From the NCBI GenBank assembly GCA_937941095.1, contig CALDYJ010000059.1, positions 1 to 53,794 on the forward strand: DNA of 53,794 nt, given 5' to 3'. Positions within the stretch are counted from its first letter, which is position 1; each line of letters starts with the position of its first letter. Below the pieces are notes generated by a model, which saw only the letters and a list, made by a program, of their open reading frames with translations, had not been told where the DNA came from and searched no databases. The translations under genes and the position numbers were made by a program. Source of the stretch: an uncultured Saprospiraceae bacterium (GTDB taxonomy: Bacteria; Bacteroidota; Bacteroidia; Chitinophagales; Saprospiraceae). Below, one piece after another: positions 1 through 9,081 of this stretch.

Positions 1-842
1 CAGCCGATGGGTCCATCTACAGATGCAACAGCAGCAGGTTCATCATCTAAAGTTGCCATTTCAACAGTTACCGTTTCTTGAGCCCAGCAACAAGTTACTA
101 AATCATAAATGGTAAAAGTGTAATCTCCTGGTGCATCTATAACTGGTGTTAATGTATAATGGCCAGCTACAATGCTTCCATTTTCTGTTTCCCAACCGTA
201 TATTGTATTTGAACCTATGTCAGATCCTTCTGCACTAAGTACACCATACGAAGTATAGCCTTCGCATAATGGAAAAGATTCGACAGAAGCTGTAATGTAA
301 ATATCTACCCCAGAATCAATCCATAATGTAAATGGGCAGCCATCACCACCATAACCATCAATCATAATTAGATACTGGTCTCCTGGTATTAAGGGTTCTA
401 CATAAAAAATAAAAGAGGTATTCTCTCCTGATAAGCTTCCGATACAAGAAACTTGCTCTCCTGGACAATCTCCATCTAAAGTTCTATATTCATAAGCACC
501 TAATTGAATTCCTCTGTTTGCATCGCATTCTGAAATATCTACTTCAATGTGTAGATGATCATCATCTGCAATGAAAGAAAGCCATTGATTATTTTCGATG
601 GTGTATTCAAAACCAGTTACTGGATCTATGCACCAACCTCTGTTAGGAACATCTCCTCTTGTAAAGGTCCGATCATCTGGATCAGTATCAGAACGCCATC
701 CGTTTATTTGGCATGAATTAATTAGTGGAGCATCCACACACCAATCTTCTCCTATTGGCGCACAAGGATTTAATTGTCCAATTAGATTATTGGACATGGC
801 GATAAACACCAGTGTCATAAACAGGGGTAATCGTTTATTCAT
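1..842 (-). CDS. Secreted repeat protein, N-terminal part (runs off the left edge)
   Basis: The minus strand is open from an ATG at 842 to the window edge, about 280 codons, so the C-terminus is missing. The protein starts with a signal peptide (MNKRLPLFMTLVFIAMS, predicted cut near NNLIGQ). Next comes a Cys-rich domain with many Trp, Asp and Cys residues, for example EDWCVDAP, NRGWCIDP and GYGGDGCPF. From about residue 205 the sequence has a Cys-bounded, Ig/PKD-like unit (GWETENGSIVAG, then DAPGDYTFTIYD) that closely resembles the repeats of the giant protein at 15811-22443. I infer a large cell-surface or secreted adhesin-like protein, perhaps with a T9SS signal at its unseen end. No enzyme motif was recognised. 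It is transcribed divergently from the PNGase F-like gene. Confidence 0.8.
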   Translation of the reverse strand, partial: MNKRLPLFMTLVFIAMSNNLIGQLNPCAPIGEDWCVDAPLINSCQINGWRSDTDPDDRTFTRGDVPNRGWCIDPVTGFEYTIENNQWLSFIADDDHLHIEVDISECDANRGIQLGAYEYRTLDGDCPGEQVSCIGSLSGENTSFIFYVEPLIPGDQYLIMIDGYGGDGCPFTLWIDSGVDIYITASVESFPLCEGYTSYGVLSAEGSDIGSNTIYGWETENGSIVAGHYTLTPVIDAPGDYTFTIYDLVTCCWAQETVTVEMATLDDEPAAVASVDGPIG

Positions 843-929
843 ATGTTATTATTCTCTAATAAAAGTGACCCAATTCAAACAAACATTATGAATGACGAAT
901 TGGCGAGTTAAATAGCCTTATAATATGGT

Positions 930-970
930 TTATAGCTTTATTTACGACGGTAAATAGCTTTATATTTATT
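930..970. promoter_or_regulatory. Dyad in the 320-bp divergent intergenic region
   Basis: The spacer 843-1165 separates two divergent secreted-protein genes and holds no gene. Its most ordered element is the inverted repeat TATTTAC-GACG-GTAAATA at 939-956, flanked on both sides by AGCTTTAT (934-941 and 956-963). This could be an operator or part of overlapping promoters. No full TTTG / TAnnTTTG promoter was found. The role is an inference. Confidence 0.3.
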
Positions 971-1165
971 GGTTAATGTGTAGTAAATGTTTGGGTTTCT
1001 AAATATAAGCAAAATATGTTAAAAAGTCAGTTTCTTGGGTTTCTGCTTATATCCTCAAGATTTATCATTCTTTGAGTTTATTAAGTTATTAATTATCTTA
1101 ATTTTAATTGTAAATCCTCTTTTATTTGGATGAACATCTACTTAATGTTTCAAAACATGCTTAAA

Positions 1166-4100
1166 ATGAAAAAAATCACCTTAGCCCTTTTCATTCTTTC
1201 TTCTTGTTTTTTGTATGCACAAGAAGATACAACAATTGTACAAACGCTAACTTTAGAATCTGAAACTAGAAATGGCGTTTTTGAATTTCCGAATGATCCA
1301 TCTAAGACTTACCGTAAGGTGCTTATGGAATATAAAATGCGTTGCAAAGACGGTGTGGTAAATCCTGGAGACAACTCTACTGGTTGCCACGAATGGGATT
1401 ACAGTTGCAATACTTTTATAACTGATTCTACCACTGTAGATTCTTCCATGGCAACTCACCCTTCTTACATTATTTCGAATTATGGTGAAGAAACTTTTCC
1501 CTACACCAGTGTTCCTCAATATGACTATTATCAAAAAATTCAAAAAGAAGTTATTTACAATAGCACTATTAGCGAACGATTTTTAACCATTGGAGAAGGA
1601 GACCTTAATCTAGAACACCCATTTTCCTCAAGCGCAAAATCTACTAGAGCTCAATATCTATGGAAAGCTAGTGAATTGTCTGGTTCAGTTCTTAGTGCTG
1701 GAAACATCTCTAGCATGAGATTCTATGTTGAAGAATTAAACGACAAATTAGATTTCTTAAACATCCGATTAAAGCAAACCACTTTGGAATCTCTGGATTT
1801 GAATACTATTGAATCTGAAGACTTTGTAGAAGTGTACAACCTAAATAGTATTTTAAGAGATGGTGCAAATAATTTTAAATTTCATACCCCATTTGAATGG
1901 GATGGAACTTCTAACATTTTGGTTGAACTTAGTTTCACTAATGAATCAGCTAATCTTAACACATTTGTAGAAGGCAATCAAGAAGATTTCGATTGTTCTT
2001 TAATAAGTAATACACCTGATCAATATGCACAATTTAATGGTGCAGAATTTGCTGAACTACCTAACACTGCTTTATCAAACATTTCAAATGAAATTACCGT
2101 GATGTTTTGGTCATTTGGAAATGTTGAAACTTTACCCACCAATACCTCTATTATTGAAGCTACGGATCAACAAAACAATAGGCAAGCTAACATTCATTTA
2201 CCATGGAGCAATGGTCAAATTTATTGGGATTGTGGAAATGATGGAAATGGTTATGACCGGATCAACAAGCAGGCCAACGAACAAGATTTTAAAGGCAAAT
2301 GGAACCATTGGGCCTTCACAAAAAACGCAAAGACCGGCAACATGTCCATTTATCTGAATGGAAGTCTTTTTCATTCAGGTACTGGAAATAATAAAGCTAT
2401 CGACATAGATAGATTTGTGTTAGGAGCATCTAGTCAAAAAAGCAACTATTATTATGGTGGAATAAATGAATTTTCAATTTGGGACAAAGCCTTAGATATT
2501 GACGTAATCAATGCTTATCTATATAAAGACATTGATGATCAACACCCAAATTACGACAGACTAATGGCCTATTATCAAGCCAACACGCTTGAAAATAATC
2601 AATTGATTGATCATTCCATTTATCAAGAAAAGGCAACTGTCGAAGGAGCATTACAAATTAAGAACATCAAGGGAAATGAACTTTATAGAAACTTTGTCCA
2701 AGATCAGCAAAGACCTAAGATAGATTTTGTGCAAGGAGAATACGATCTAACCATCAATGAAATTATCGTAACAGAAGCTGTATTGAAACCTCAACATGCA
2801 GTTAGGTCTTTTTCAGTTGAAGGAACAGACCTTATTGAAGGGCCAAGTATTTTTGTTTGGTTGGCCGGTGAAGAATTGACCTATGATGAAAACAATGTGA
2901 TTGTTGATTCTTCTTCTACAGCTCCGGAAAACACCATCACCATCGATCAATTATCATACTTTAGAAAATTTCCTTCTAAATATGAATTACTGTCTTTTGT
3001 TACACCTTATGGTTTTACATTAGATCTTGGTCCTGAAGGAAAAACTTGGACATTTGATGTAACTGATTTTCTACCCATCTTAAAAGGAAACAGAAGACTT
3101 TCCATGGAAAGAGGTGGTCAATTCAATGAAGAGTTTGACATTCGGTTTTTATTCATTGAAGGGACACCTGCCAGAGAAGTGCTATCGATTCAAAACATCT
3201 GGCCTTTTGCTAGTGGTGGGTATGATGCCATTACAGAAGAGAGGGTTTTTGAAGAGAGAAACGTAATGATGCATCCAGATGGAGCAGCTTATAAGATAAG
3301 ATCTTCCATTACAGGTCATGGCCAAAATGGAGAGTTCATCCCTAGGCTTCATTTTTTAAACATAAATCAAGGACAAGAAGAGTTTTTATGGGAAGTATGG
3401 AAAAGCTGTGGAGCAAATCCAGTTTATCCCCAAGGAGGAACTTGGATCTTTGATCGCGCAGGTTGGTGCCCAGGAATGCCTAGTGATTTGTATGAAAATG
3501 ATATTACTTCCTTTGTAAATCCTGGTGAAACTGCTAGCATTAACTATGGCGTCATTCCTACAGCAGATCAAAGTGCAACGAATTATCTGGTTTCGAATCA
3601 ACTAGTTACCTATGGGCCTATTAATTTTACTCATGATGCAGAAATTACTACCATCATCAGACCAAGTCTTGATGTAAGGTTTACGAGAGAAAATCCAGCT
3701 TGCATTGATCCAGTCATTGAAATAAAAAATTTAGGTTCAGAAAATCTTGAATCTCTGGTAATTGAATACATGATAAAAGGAGGAATTCCTTTGACATATG
3801 AATGGACAGGCAGCTTAGCATTTAATGAATCTACTCAGGTTACATTACCTACTGTTAACTTATTCTTTTGGCAAACCGCTCCTTCAGAAATTTTTGAAGT
3901 TACTCTTAGCCAACCAAATGGGCAAGTGGATTTAAATCAAACAAACAACAAAATGACTTCTAGTTTTAAAAGATCAGACAAATGGCCGATAGCTGAAATG
4001 ACCTTTAGCTACAAAACAAACAATAGGGCTTCTCAAAACAGATTAACGGTTAAAGATCAATCTGGAAGTATCGTTTTTGAACGAGGAAACATGGAAAACA

Positions 4101-4594
4101 ACAAACTATACAATGACGATATTACGCTTAAACCTGGCTGTTATACAATGGATTTTGAAGATTCTGGAAATGACGGTCTAGATTTTTGGTACTGGGCAGC
4201 TGTTGGGCAGGATGTAGGTACAGGATATTTCCAAATACAAATAAATGGCATCCCGTTCAAAACTTTTGAACCTGATTTTGGAAGCAGCATACATTATAAC
4301 TTTTTTGTTGATGGTGTTGTCTCTGACGATCAAGTATTAAAAAACACGCTCATGACTGTTTATCCAAACCCAAGTAATGGGGCTGCTACTCTTGAGTTAG
4401 TAGGTTATGAAGGAAAGAAAATTGACTTGAACATTACTGATATAAACGGGAATTCAATATTGACAAAAGCCATCTCTATAAATACAGAAACCTTCAAACA
4501 AGATTTATCTATGACTCAGTATAGTGCGGGAATTTATTTTGTAAAAATCACACATAATGGCAATACTAGAACAAGAAAAATAGTCAAATTCTAG
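1166..4594 (+). CDS. PNGase F-like secreted glycosidase with LamG domain and T9SS sorting domain
   Basis: Predicted surface or secreted protein of 1142 residues related to peptide-N-glycosidase F, which releases N-glycans from glycoproteins. The ATG at 1166 is preferred over the one at 1130 because it starts directly at a signal peptide (MKKITLALFILSSCFLYAQ). Domains in order: an N-terminal module with the GCHEWDYSCN motif (about 20-280); a LamG/concanavalin-like jelly roll (about 288-470); a PNGase F-like double jelly roll (about 560-816) with TGHGQNGEF and then WKSCGANPVYPQGGTW and DRAGWCPGMPSD; a CARDB-like domain (about 825-910); and a T9SS type A domain from about 1065 (VYPNPSNG to KIVKF). 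The PNGase call rests on these motifs; activity and substrate are inferred. A terminator hairpin follows the stop codon. Confidence 0.78.
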   Translation: MKKITLALFILSSCFLYAQEDTTIVQTLTLESETRNGVFEFPNDPSKTYRKVLMEYKMRCKDGVVNPGDNSTGCHEWDYSCNTFITDSTTVDSSMATHPSYIISNYGEETFPYTSVPQYDYYQKIQKEVIYNSTISERFLTIGEGDLNLEHPFSSSAKSTRAQYLWKASELSGSVLSAGNISSMRFYVEELNDKLDFLNIRLKQTTLESLDLNTIESEDFVEVYNLNSILRDGANNFKFHTPFEWDGTSNILVELSFTNESANLNTFVEGNQEDFDCSLISNTPDQYAQFNGAEFAELPNTALSNISNEITVMFWSFGNVETLPTNTSIIEATDQQNNRQANIHLPWSNGQIYWDCGNDGNGYDRINKQANEQDFKGKWNHWAFTKNAKTGNMSIYLNGSLFHSGTGNNKAIDIDRFVLGASSQKSNYYYGGINEFSIWDKALDIDVINAYLYKDIDDQHPNYDRLMAYYQANTLENNQLIDHSIYQEKATVEGALQIKNIKGNELYRNFVQDQQRPKIDFVQGEYDLTINEIIVTEAVLKPQHAVRSFSVEGTDLIEGPSIFVWLAGEELTYDENNVIVDSSSTAPENTITIDQLSYFRKFPSKYELLSFVTPYGFTLDLGPEGKTWTFDVTDFLPILKGNRRLSMERGGQFNEEFDIRFLFIEGTPAREVLSIQNIWPFASGGYDAITEERVFEERNVMMHPDGAAYKIRSSITGHGQNGEFIPRLHFLNINQGQEEFLWEVWKSCGANPVYPQGGTWIFDRAGWCPGMPSDLYENDITSFVNPGETASINYGVIPTADQSATNYLVSNQLVTYGPINFTHDAEITTIIRPSLDVRFTRENPACIDPVIEIKNLGSENLESLVIEYMIKGGIPLTYEWTGSLAFNESTQVTLPTVNLFFWQTAPSEIFEVTLSQPNGQVDLNQTNNKMTSSFKRSDKWPIAEMTFSYKTNNRASQNRLTVKDQSGSIVFERGNMENNKLYNDDITLKPGCYTMDFEDSGNDGLDFWYWAAVGQDVGTGYFQIQINGIPFKTFEPDFGSSIHYNFFVDGVVSDDQVLKNTLMTVYPNPSNGAATLELVGYEGKKIDLNITDINGNSILTKAISINTETFKQDLSMTQYSAGIYFVKITHNGNTRTRKIVKF

Positions 4595-4603
4595 ATACTC
4601 AAG

Positions 4604-4640
4604 AGAAGAAGGCTTAAGAACTATAAGTCTTCTTCTTTTT
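4604..4640 (+). terminator. Intrinsic terminator after the PNGase F-like gene
   Basis: A 12-bp stem (4604-4615 with 4625-4636, one G-U pair), a 9-nt loop and a T tract ending at 4640. It begins 10 bases after the stop codon at 4594 and overlaps the last codons of the convergent hydroxylase gene. On the minus strand the stem has an A-C mismatch and no T tract, so it should act in the plus direction only. Confidence 0.75.
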
Positions 4641-5463
4641 CATATTCTATCCTTGATCGATAAGGAGCAAAAGGAATTTTCAAAAGATTCTTTATTGAAC
4701 TAGCTTCTGGTTTGTTCATGTGTGTATCCAAACCATAAATCAATTTATTATTGTCAACCTTGATCATTGTTCCTAATAAACGATCCCAAAAAGAAAAAAT
4801 GTTTCCATAATTTTTATCAGAATAAGGTTGTCGATAATGATGATGTACCCGATGCATGTGAGGCGTACAAATGATCAACATTAATGCATTATCTAGCCAT
4901 AATGGCAAATTCACATTTGAATGATTAAACTGACTCAAAAAAGCAGATGCAGCTTGATAAAGCATGACCAACCAAATTGGAGCACCTACAATTAAAATGG
5001 CTCCAACTGTGAATACAAATCTCAGAATTGATTCTCCTGGATGATGCCTGTTGGCTGTACTTGCATCAACTTCCATATCACTGTGATGAATGATGTGAAA
5101 CTGCCACATCCATTTTACTTGATGAAAAGTCCAATGAGCAAACCAAGCTGAAAGAAAATCCATTAGTAATAGGCCTACAATTAATTGAGGGACAAAACTA
5201 AGCTCCATCCAAGAAAGCAAACCAAAACCATTTGCCTCTACCCAAAAACTAGTTCTAAGTAAAACAAAAGCCAAAATGAAGTTTACTAAAATGGTTGTGA
5301 AAGTAAAAAACAGATTTAAAGCAAGATGTTTCCATCTCGAATATTTAAACTTAAAAAAAGGCAAACCTGTTTCGAGTATTAAAAAAAAACTCAAACCGCC
5401 AAACAATATAATTGTTCTATGTGAAGAAGGAATGTTACTAAAATATTCAACAAGGGTATCCAT
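4621..5463 (-). CDS. Sterol desaturase / fatty acid hydroxylase family di-iron membrane enzyme
   Basis: Membrane-bound di-iron oxygenase of 280 residues. The histidine clusters of the family are present: HWTFH (110-114), HIIHH (123-127), a further HH at 140-141, and HMHRVHHH (202-209). Hydrophobic segments at about 18-36, 48-70, 92-108 and 147-175 place it in the inner membrane. The ATG at 5463 is chosen because the frame further upstream would run into the cytochrome gene, whose stop codon is at 5465-5467. The two genes are one base apart, so they are very likely cotranscribed. The family hydroxylates or desaturates lipids using O2 and an electron donor; the substrate here is unknown. The neighbouring cytochrome suggests a redox link, which is inference. 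Confidence 0.85.
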   Translation of the reverse strand: MDTLVEYFSNIPSSHRTIILFGGLSFFLILETGLPFFKFKYSRWKHLALNLFFTFTTILVNFILAFVLLRTSFWVEANGFGLLSWMELSFVPQLIVGLLLMDFLSAWFAHWTFHQVKWMWQFHIIHHSDMEVDASTANRHHPGESILRFVFTVGAILIVGAPIWLVMLYQAASAFLSQFNHSNVNLPLWLDNALMLIICTPHMHRVHHHYRQPYSDKNYGNIFSFWDRLLGTMIKVDNNKLIYGLDTHMNKPEASSIKNLLKIPFAPYRSRIEYEKEEDL

Positions 5464-5464
5464 T

Positions 5465-7423
5465 TTACAATTTAATGATTCGTTTTCGAATTGTAGAATT
5501 AGAATAGATAAATTCCAAAACAAGTAAACCATTTTCATCAGGAATGCGAATGTTATTTTCAGTTGGCTTCTGAAAAGATTTAATTTTAGCGCCTTGTTGA
5601 TTATAAATATTGATGCCTTCTAAATCCTCAAGCATAACAAAATCAAAAAAGATCAAATTACCTTTTAATGGATTAGGATAGACATTCACGTCTGTTAATA
5701 TGATTTCAGAATTACTCACTGGACTAACAAAAATGCCATCGATGAATTGACTTTCAATTAATACTGGAGATAAATCAGCATTTAAATACATAGCCCTAAA
5801 CGTTTCTATTTCAGGAGTACTTTCTTCAAACATTGGATTCATCCATTTAGGGGGAAGAGATTGATAATACATTTTTACACTCACGTCAACTAAGCCTTCG
5901 TAGGTCCCAATAGGGACATGATAATATATGACATCTGTACCTGAGCCTTCTACCCCATTTTCTTTATTAAAATCAGCATCGTTTAAAGCATTGCCATAAA
6001 TTTTAGTGGTATCATATGCAGCATGGCTTGTTGTAAAACCTAAAGGAGCTAATCTATTGTCTTTTAAAGCTGTATGTGATTGCTCTAAAACAGTTGTGAA
6101 ATTACCTTCTACATCTCCAAGTACTAATTCATAGATCTGAACTTGGTCTTCGCTTCTGATCACTTGATAATGTGGTTCTGTTTCTTCTGTTTGCCCTTTT
6201 ACTTCATAGTCATTTTCCATTACTCCACTCTGAAATAAGGTATCTCCATCTTGTGTCAGCGCAACAAATTCTAAATAGCTTCTGCGTGAAGGATAACCAG
6301 ATGGAAATTTATGACCAGCCTTATTTTTAACTTCTACAGCGAAATATAGAGAATCTGTATCGAGCGATTCAAGGTTCAATGACATCTCCGCAGTTTCATT
6401 TTCTAAAAGATCTAAAGTATTTGCTAATACTTTATCAAAATCTTCTTCATCTGCATTAATTCCCAGTTCTTCTCTATGTTCTTTCATCATTTTCAACATG
6501 GCAGTATTTCCACCTACTAATTCATGCAAAGCAAAAGGACTCCTTCCCTGCAAGAATATATAATTAGCTGAAATGACAACTGAGTCATCTATTCGTGGCA
6601 TGTGGCATTTTTGACAAGAAGCAGCTGTCTCACCTTTTTCTGCATTATAAGCTGAGTTTAGCCATTCGTGGTAAGTAGCTTGCTCTACAAATTCTTCTCC
6701 AGTATAATTACCTTCAAGGTCAACACTCTTAGTTAAAAGTGTATGGCATGATGCACAAATTCCAGCATCATTAATGTGTTCGCTATACTTGGCTTCAAAA
6801 CCAACAAAACTTGTCATGGGTTGCGCAAAAGGAAATTCATATGGGCCATACATAACCCTCGAGGTATCATAATTAATTTCACCTGAAAAAGTTTCTGCTA
6901 GCCCTTCCTCTGCAATCATATGACATGAAGCACAGTTGACTCCGTCCATTGCAACCGTATCAAGCAACATCTCATCAATGGTATAATGCTGAGCACCTCT
7001 AAGTAAAGCAGTATAGTGTCCGTTAGGCGCATGACAAGAAGTACATTTTGTTTGTAAATCAAGACTGTGATTTGGATTTACTAAAATCTCATGACTAACC
7101 TTTGCTCGCCAAAAAGGATCTTTAGCCGAATTAGCCATCATAGTTGCTCGCCAATTATCCACAACGTTCACATCATTTCCATCACTATCTAACATCGCAT
7201 TCATTTGCATATCATGTCCATGGCATCCCTCGCAATGATAAAAGGTTGGAAAGATGATGGTTGAATCAACGGGATCAACCTGGCGATTTAACATCTGTTT
7301 AAAAGAAGCAATTTCACCTTCCGAATGAAAGCTTTTATGTTCAGCAATTGGTACTGTAGCAAAAAAGATTACAGTTAGAAAAACTACAATTGAAAATGAA
7401 AAACTCTTGTAAGAAAAATTCAT
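5465..7423 (-). CDS. T9SS-sorted pentaheme c-type cytochrome
   Basis: Secreted multiheme cytochrome of 652 residues. It has a signal peptide (hydrophobic core about 10-25) and five CXXCH heme-binding motifs at 64-68 (CEGCH), 127-131 (CTSCH), 164-168 (CASCH), 223-227 (CASCH) and 270-274 (CQKCH). Extra histidines between them could be distal ligands. Residues 330-570 look beta-rich and have no heme motif. A T9SS type A domain begins near 581 (VYPNPLKGN) and ends in RKRIIKL. Heme would be attached in the periplasm and the folded protein then exported across the outer membrane. It overlaps no gene and is followed after one base by the di-iron hydroxylase gene. A role in extracellular or surface electron transfer is inferred. 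Confidence 0.85.
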   Translation of the reverse strand: MNFSYKSFSFSIVVFLTVIFFATVPIAEHKSFHSEGEIASFKQMLNRQVDPVDSTIIFPTFYHCEGCHGHDMQMNAMLDSDGNDVNVVDNWRATMMANSAKDPFWRAKVSHEILVNPNHSLDLQTKCTSCHAPNGHYTALLRGAQHYTIDEMLLDTVAMDGVNCASCHMIAEEGLAETFSGEINYDTSRVMYGPYEFPFAQPMTSFVGFEAKYSEHINDAGICASCHTLLTKSVDLEGNYTGEEFVEQATYHEWLNSAYNAEKGETAASCQKCHMPRIDDSVVISANYIFLQGRSPFALHELVGGNTAMLKMMKEHREELGINADEEDFDKVLANTLDLLENETAEMSLNLESLDTDSLYFAVEVKNKAGHKFPSGYPSRRSYLEFVALTQDGDTLFQSGVMENDYEVKGQTEETEPHYQVIRSEDQVQIYELVLGDVEGNFTTVLEQSHTALKDNRLAPLGFTTSHAAYDTTKIYGNALNDADFNKENGVEGSGTDVIYYHVPIGTYEGLVDVSVKMYYQSLPPKWMNPMFEESTPEIETFRAMYLNADLSPVLIESQFIDGIFVSPVSNSEIILTDVNVYPNPLKGNLIFFDFVMLEDLEGINIYNQQGAKIKSFQKPTENNIRIPDENGLLVLEFIYSNSTIRKRIIKL

Positions 7424-7495
7424 ATGTCGAAATTAAGCTTTCATTTTGAGAATTGCTGATACTGAATAATTTATTATTAAAGATATGCCTCCTAT

Positions 7496-7535
7496 CAAAC
7501 AAAAAAGGAACCATCTTCTAATGAAGACGATTCCT
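7496..7535 (-). terminator. Intrinsic terminator, probably for queC
   Basis: On the minus strand a 13-bp stem (7535-7523 with 7518-7506, including two G-U pairs) with the loop ATTA is followed by TTTTTTGTTTG (7506-7496). It lies about 240 bases downstream of the queC stop codon and 70-110 bases upstream of the cytochrome start, so it separates the two transcripts. The wobble pairs form only in minus-strand RNA, which supports the direction. Confidence 0.7.
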
Positions 7536-7691
7536 ACCACCTATCCGAAACAAATTCTTTGGTTTAAATAAGTCTGGATGGCACATATAAAAACCATGCA
7601 ACAGGTTTTACTCTTAAATCGATTCTATGGAGTAGACTAAAGATTGATTATTTTCGATTGGCTGCTATACATTAATATAAAACATAATACA

Positions 7692-7716
7692 ACGTATATG
7701 TTATTTAAATATACGT
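7692..7716. repeat. Inverted repeat in the queC-cytochrome spacer
   Basis: Perfect 8-bp inverted repeat ACGTATAT / ATATACGT separated by 9 bases, followed on the plus strand by CTTTTTGTTTG. It lies in the 354-bp spacer 7424-7777, where I found no gene. A second short stem (CAAGCG 7758-7763 with CGCTTG 7772-7777) abuts the queC stop codon. Either could be an RNA hairpin or a protein-binding dyad. Confidence 0.35.
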
Positions 7717-7777
7717 CTTTTTGTTTGCATTTCAAATTATAGGAGGAAGATTATAACCAAGCGCTATAGATCGCTTG

Positions 7778-8467
7778 TCAATTTTTTATGGCTGGATCTT
7801 TAAGGCCTAATTCAGCAAAACCCTTTATTCTCAGCTTACACGAATCGCAGACTTGACAAGGTTGACCAGATTCTCCTGGATCATAGCATGTCACAGTTTT
7901 TGAATAGTCCACATCTAAACTTAAACCCATGCTTATGATTTGAGATTTTTTTAGATCAATTAAAGGGGTATGGATTTTTAATTTTTTATTCCCCTCAATG
8001 CTATTTTTAGTTGCTAGATTAGCCATTTTCTCGAAGGCTTCAATAAATTCTGGTCGACAATCTGGGTATCCACTATAATCTACAGCATTTACACCTATGA
8101 AAATATCATAGATGTCCATTACCTCTGCATAAGCCAAGGCATAAGAAAGAAATATCGTATTTCTTGCTGGAACATAAGTAATTGGAATTTCTTGGTCCAT
8201 TTCTTCTTGACTGCGGTGTTTAGGTACATCAATCTCAGCAGTTAGGGCAGATCCTCCAAATGATCTTAAATTAATGTTGATTATTTTATGTTCTCTAACT
8301 TCATTTAATTTAGCAATTTCAATGGCGGCTTTCAATTCAATATGGTGTCTTTGACCATACTCAAAAGACAAAGCAATACAAGTAAACCCATGACTTTTAG
8401 CATAGGCTAATAAGGTACTTGAATCCAGTCCGCCACTTAAAAGTATTAACGCAATTTTTTCTTTCAT
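7778..8467 (-). CDS. queC: 7-cyano-7-deazaguanine synthase QueC
   Basis: ATP-dependent enzyme that converts 7-carboxy-7-deazaguanine to preQ0 in queuosine tRNA modification. At 229 residues it has the normal family length. The PP-loop SGGLDSS lies at 11-17, and the C-terminal zinc site CX9CX2CX2C is at C194, C204, C207 and C210. The cytoplasmic location follows from the absence of a signal peptide. It is divergent from queF with 154 bp between the starts. Its own promoter is not clear; CAAATTTG near 8523 on the minus strand differs by one base from the -7 consensus. queD and queE are not in the window. A terminator lies at 7496-7535. Confidence 0.96.
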   Translation of the reverse strand: MKEKIALILLSGGLDSSTLLAYAKSHGFTCIALSFEYGQRHHIELKAAIEIAKLNEVREHKIININLRSFGGSALTAEIDVPKHRSQEEMDQEIPITYVPARNTIFLSYALAYAEVMDIYDIFIGVNAVDYSGYPDCRPEFIEAFEKMANLATKNSIEGNKKLKIHTPLIDLKKSQIISMGLSLDVDYSKTVTCYDPGESGQPCQVCDSCKLRIKGFAELGLKDPAIKN

Positions 8468-8568
8468 CTCAAATTATAATTAACTATACACCTTCTGCTT
8501 AATGTGGAATGACCAGCAAATTTGATATATATATTTGAATTATTTAAACTTTAATCTATAAATTAGAA

Positions 8569-8599
8569 TTTGTCTCTGAATTTCATTGTTGTAGCTTTG
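8569..8599 (+). promoter_or_regulatory. Bacteroidota-type promoter of queF
   Basis: TTTG (8569-8572), a 19-bp spacer and TAGCTTTG (8592-8599) match the TTTG / TAnnTTTG consensus of the Bacteroidota primary sigma factor. The predicted start of transcription near 8605 gives a 5' UTR of less than 20 bases, which leaves no room for a preQ1 riboswitch. Confidence 0.75.
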
Positions 8600-8621
8600 C
8601 TGGATCTAAATAATAAATAAT

Positions 8622-9032
8622 ATGTCAGAATTTGAATTATTAGGAAAAAGTCAAAATGAATTGCCTACTTCACCAGATGATGCAAAGTTGGATACTTTCG
8701 AAAATAGAAATCAAAAAAGAAATTACATCATACAATTTCATTGTGATGATTTCACTTCGCAATGCCCTGTGACTCAGCAATCCGATTTTGCCGAAATCGA
8801 AATCGAATACATCCCAGGAAAACTATGCATTGAAAGCAAATCTCTCAAGTATTATTTGCAGTCTTATAGAAACCAAAAAATGTTTAACGAAGATATTGTT
8901 AACAATATTCTTGACGACCTAAGCAAAGCTTGTCAGCCAAAGTGGATGCAGGTAATGGGTAGTTTTGCTCCAAGAGGAGGCATTAGCCTGACTACTGTTG
9001 CCGAATATCCTGACATGGATGGTAAAGAATAA
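8622..9032 (+). CDS. queF: NADPH-dependent preQ0 reductase QueF (type I)
   Basis: Reduces the nitrile preQ0 to preQ1, the step after QueC in queuosine synthesis. It is 136 residues long, the length of the unimodular (single-domain) class. The active-site cysteine is C48 in FTSQCPVTQQSDFA with acid D55, and the family substrate signature ESKSLKYY is at 71-78. It is a cytoplasmic enzyme. The gene has its own consensus promoter and is transcribed away from queC. The next gene, an OmpA-like lipoprotein, starts 50 bases later and may be read from the same promoter; no terminator was seen in between. Confidence 0.96.
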   Translation: MSEFELLGKSQNELPTSPDDAKLDTFENRNQKRNYIIQFHCDDFTSQCPVTQQSDFAEIEIEYIPGKLCIESKSLKYYLQSYRNQKMFNEDIVNNILDDLSKACQPKWMQVMGSFAPRGGISLTTVAEYPDMDGKE

Positions 9033-9081
9033 TTTTATTCCTAAACACGTTTATAGTTTTATCGCACCAAAATAATCTTTT

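Noticed and set aside
598..891. Plus-strand open frame of 97 codons
   Set aside because: It lies antisense to the partial secreted-protein gene, whose minus-strand frame has a signal peptide and domain structure and explains the region.
5464..5538. Extended N-terminus of the hydroxylase
   Set aside because: It would overlap the end of the cytochrome gene; the ATG at 5463 gives a normal family start directly after that gene's stop codon.
8468..8621. A preQ1 riboswitch between queC and queF
   Set aside because: The queF promoter leaves fewer than 20 bases of leader, and no aptamer-like pseudoknot was seen on either strand.
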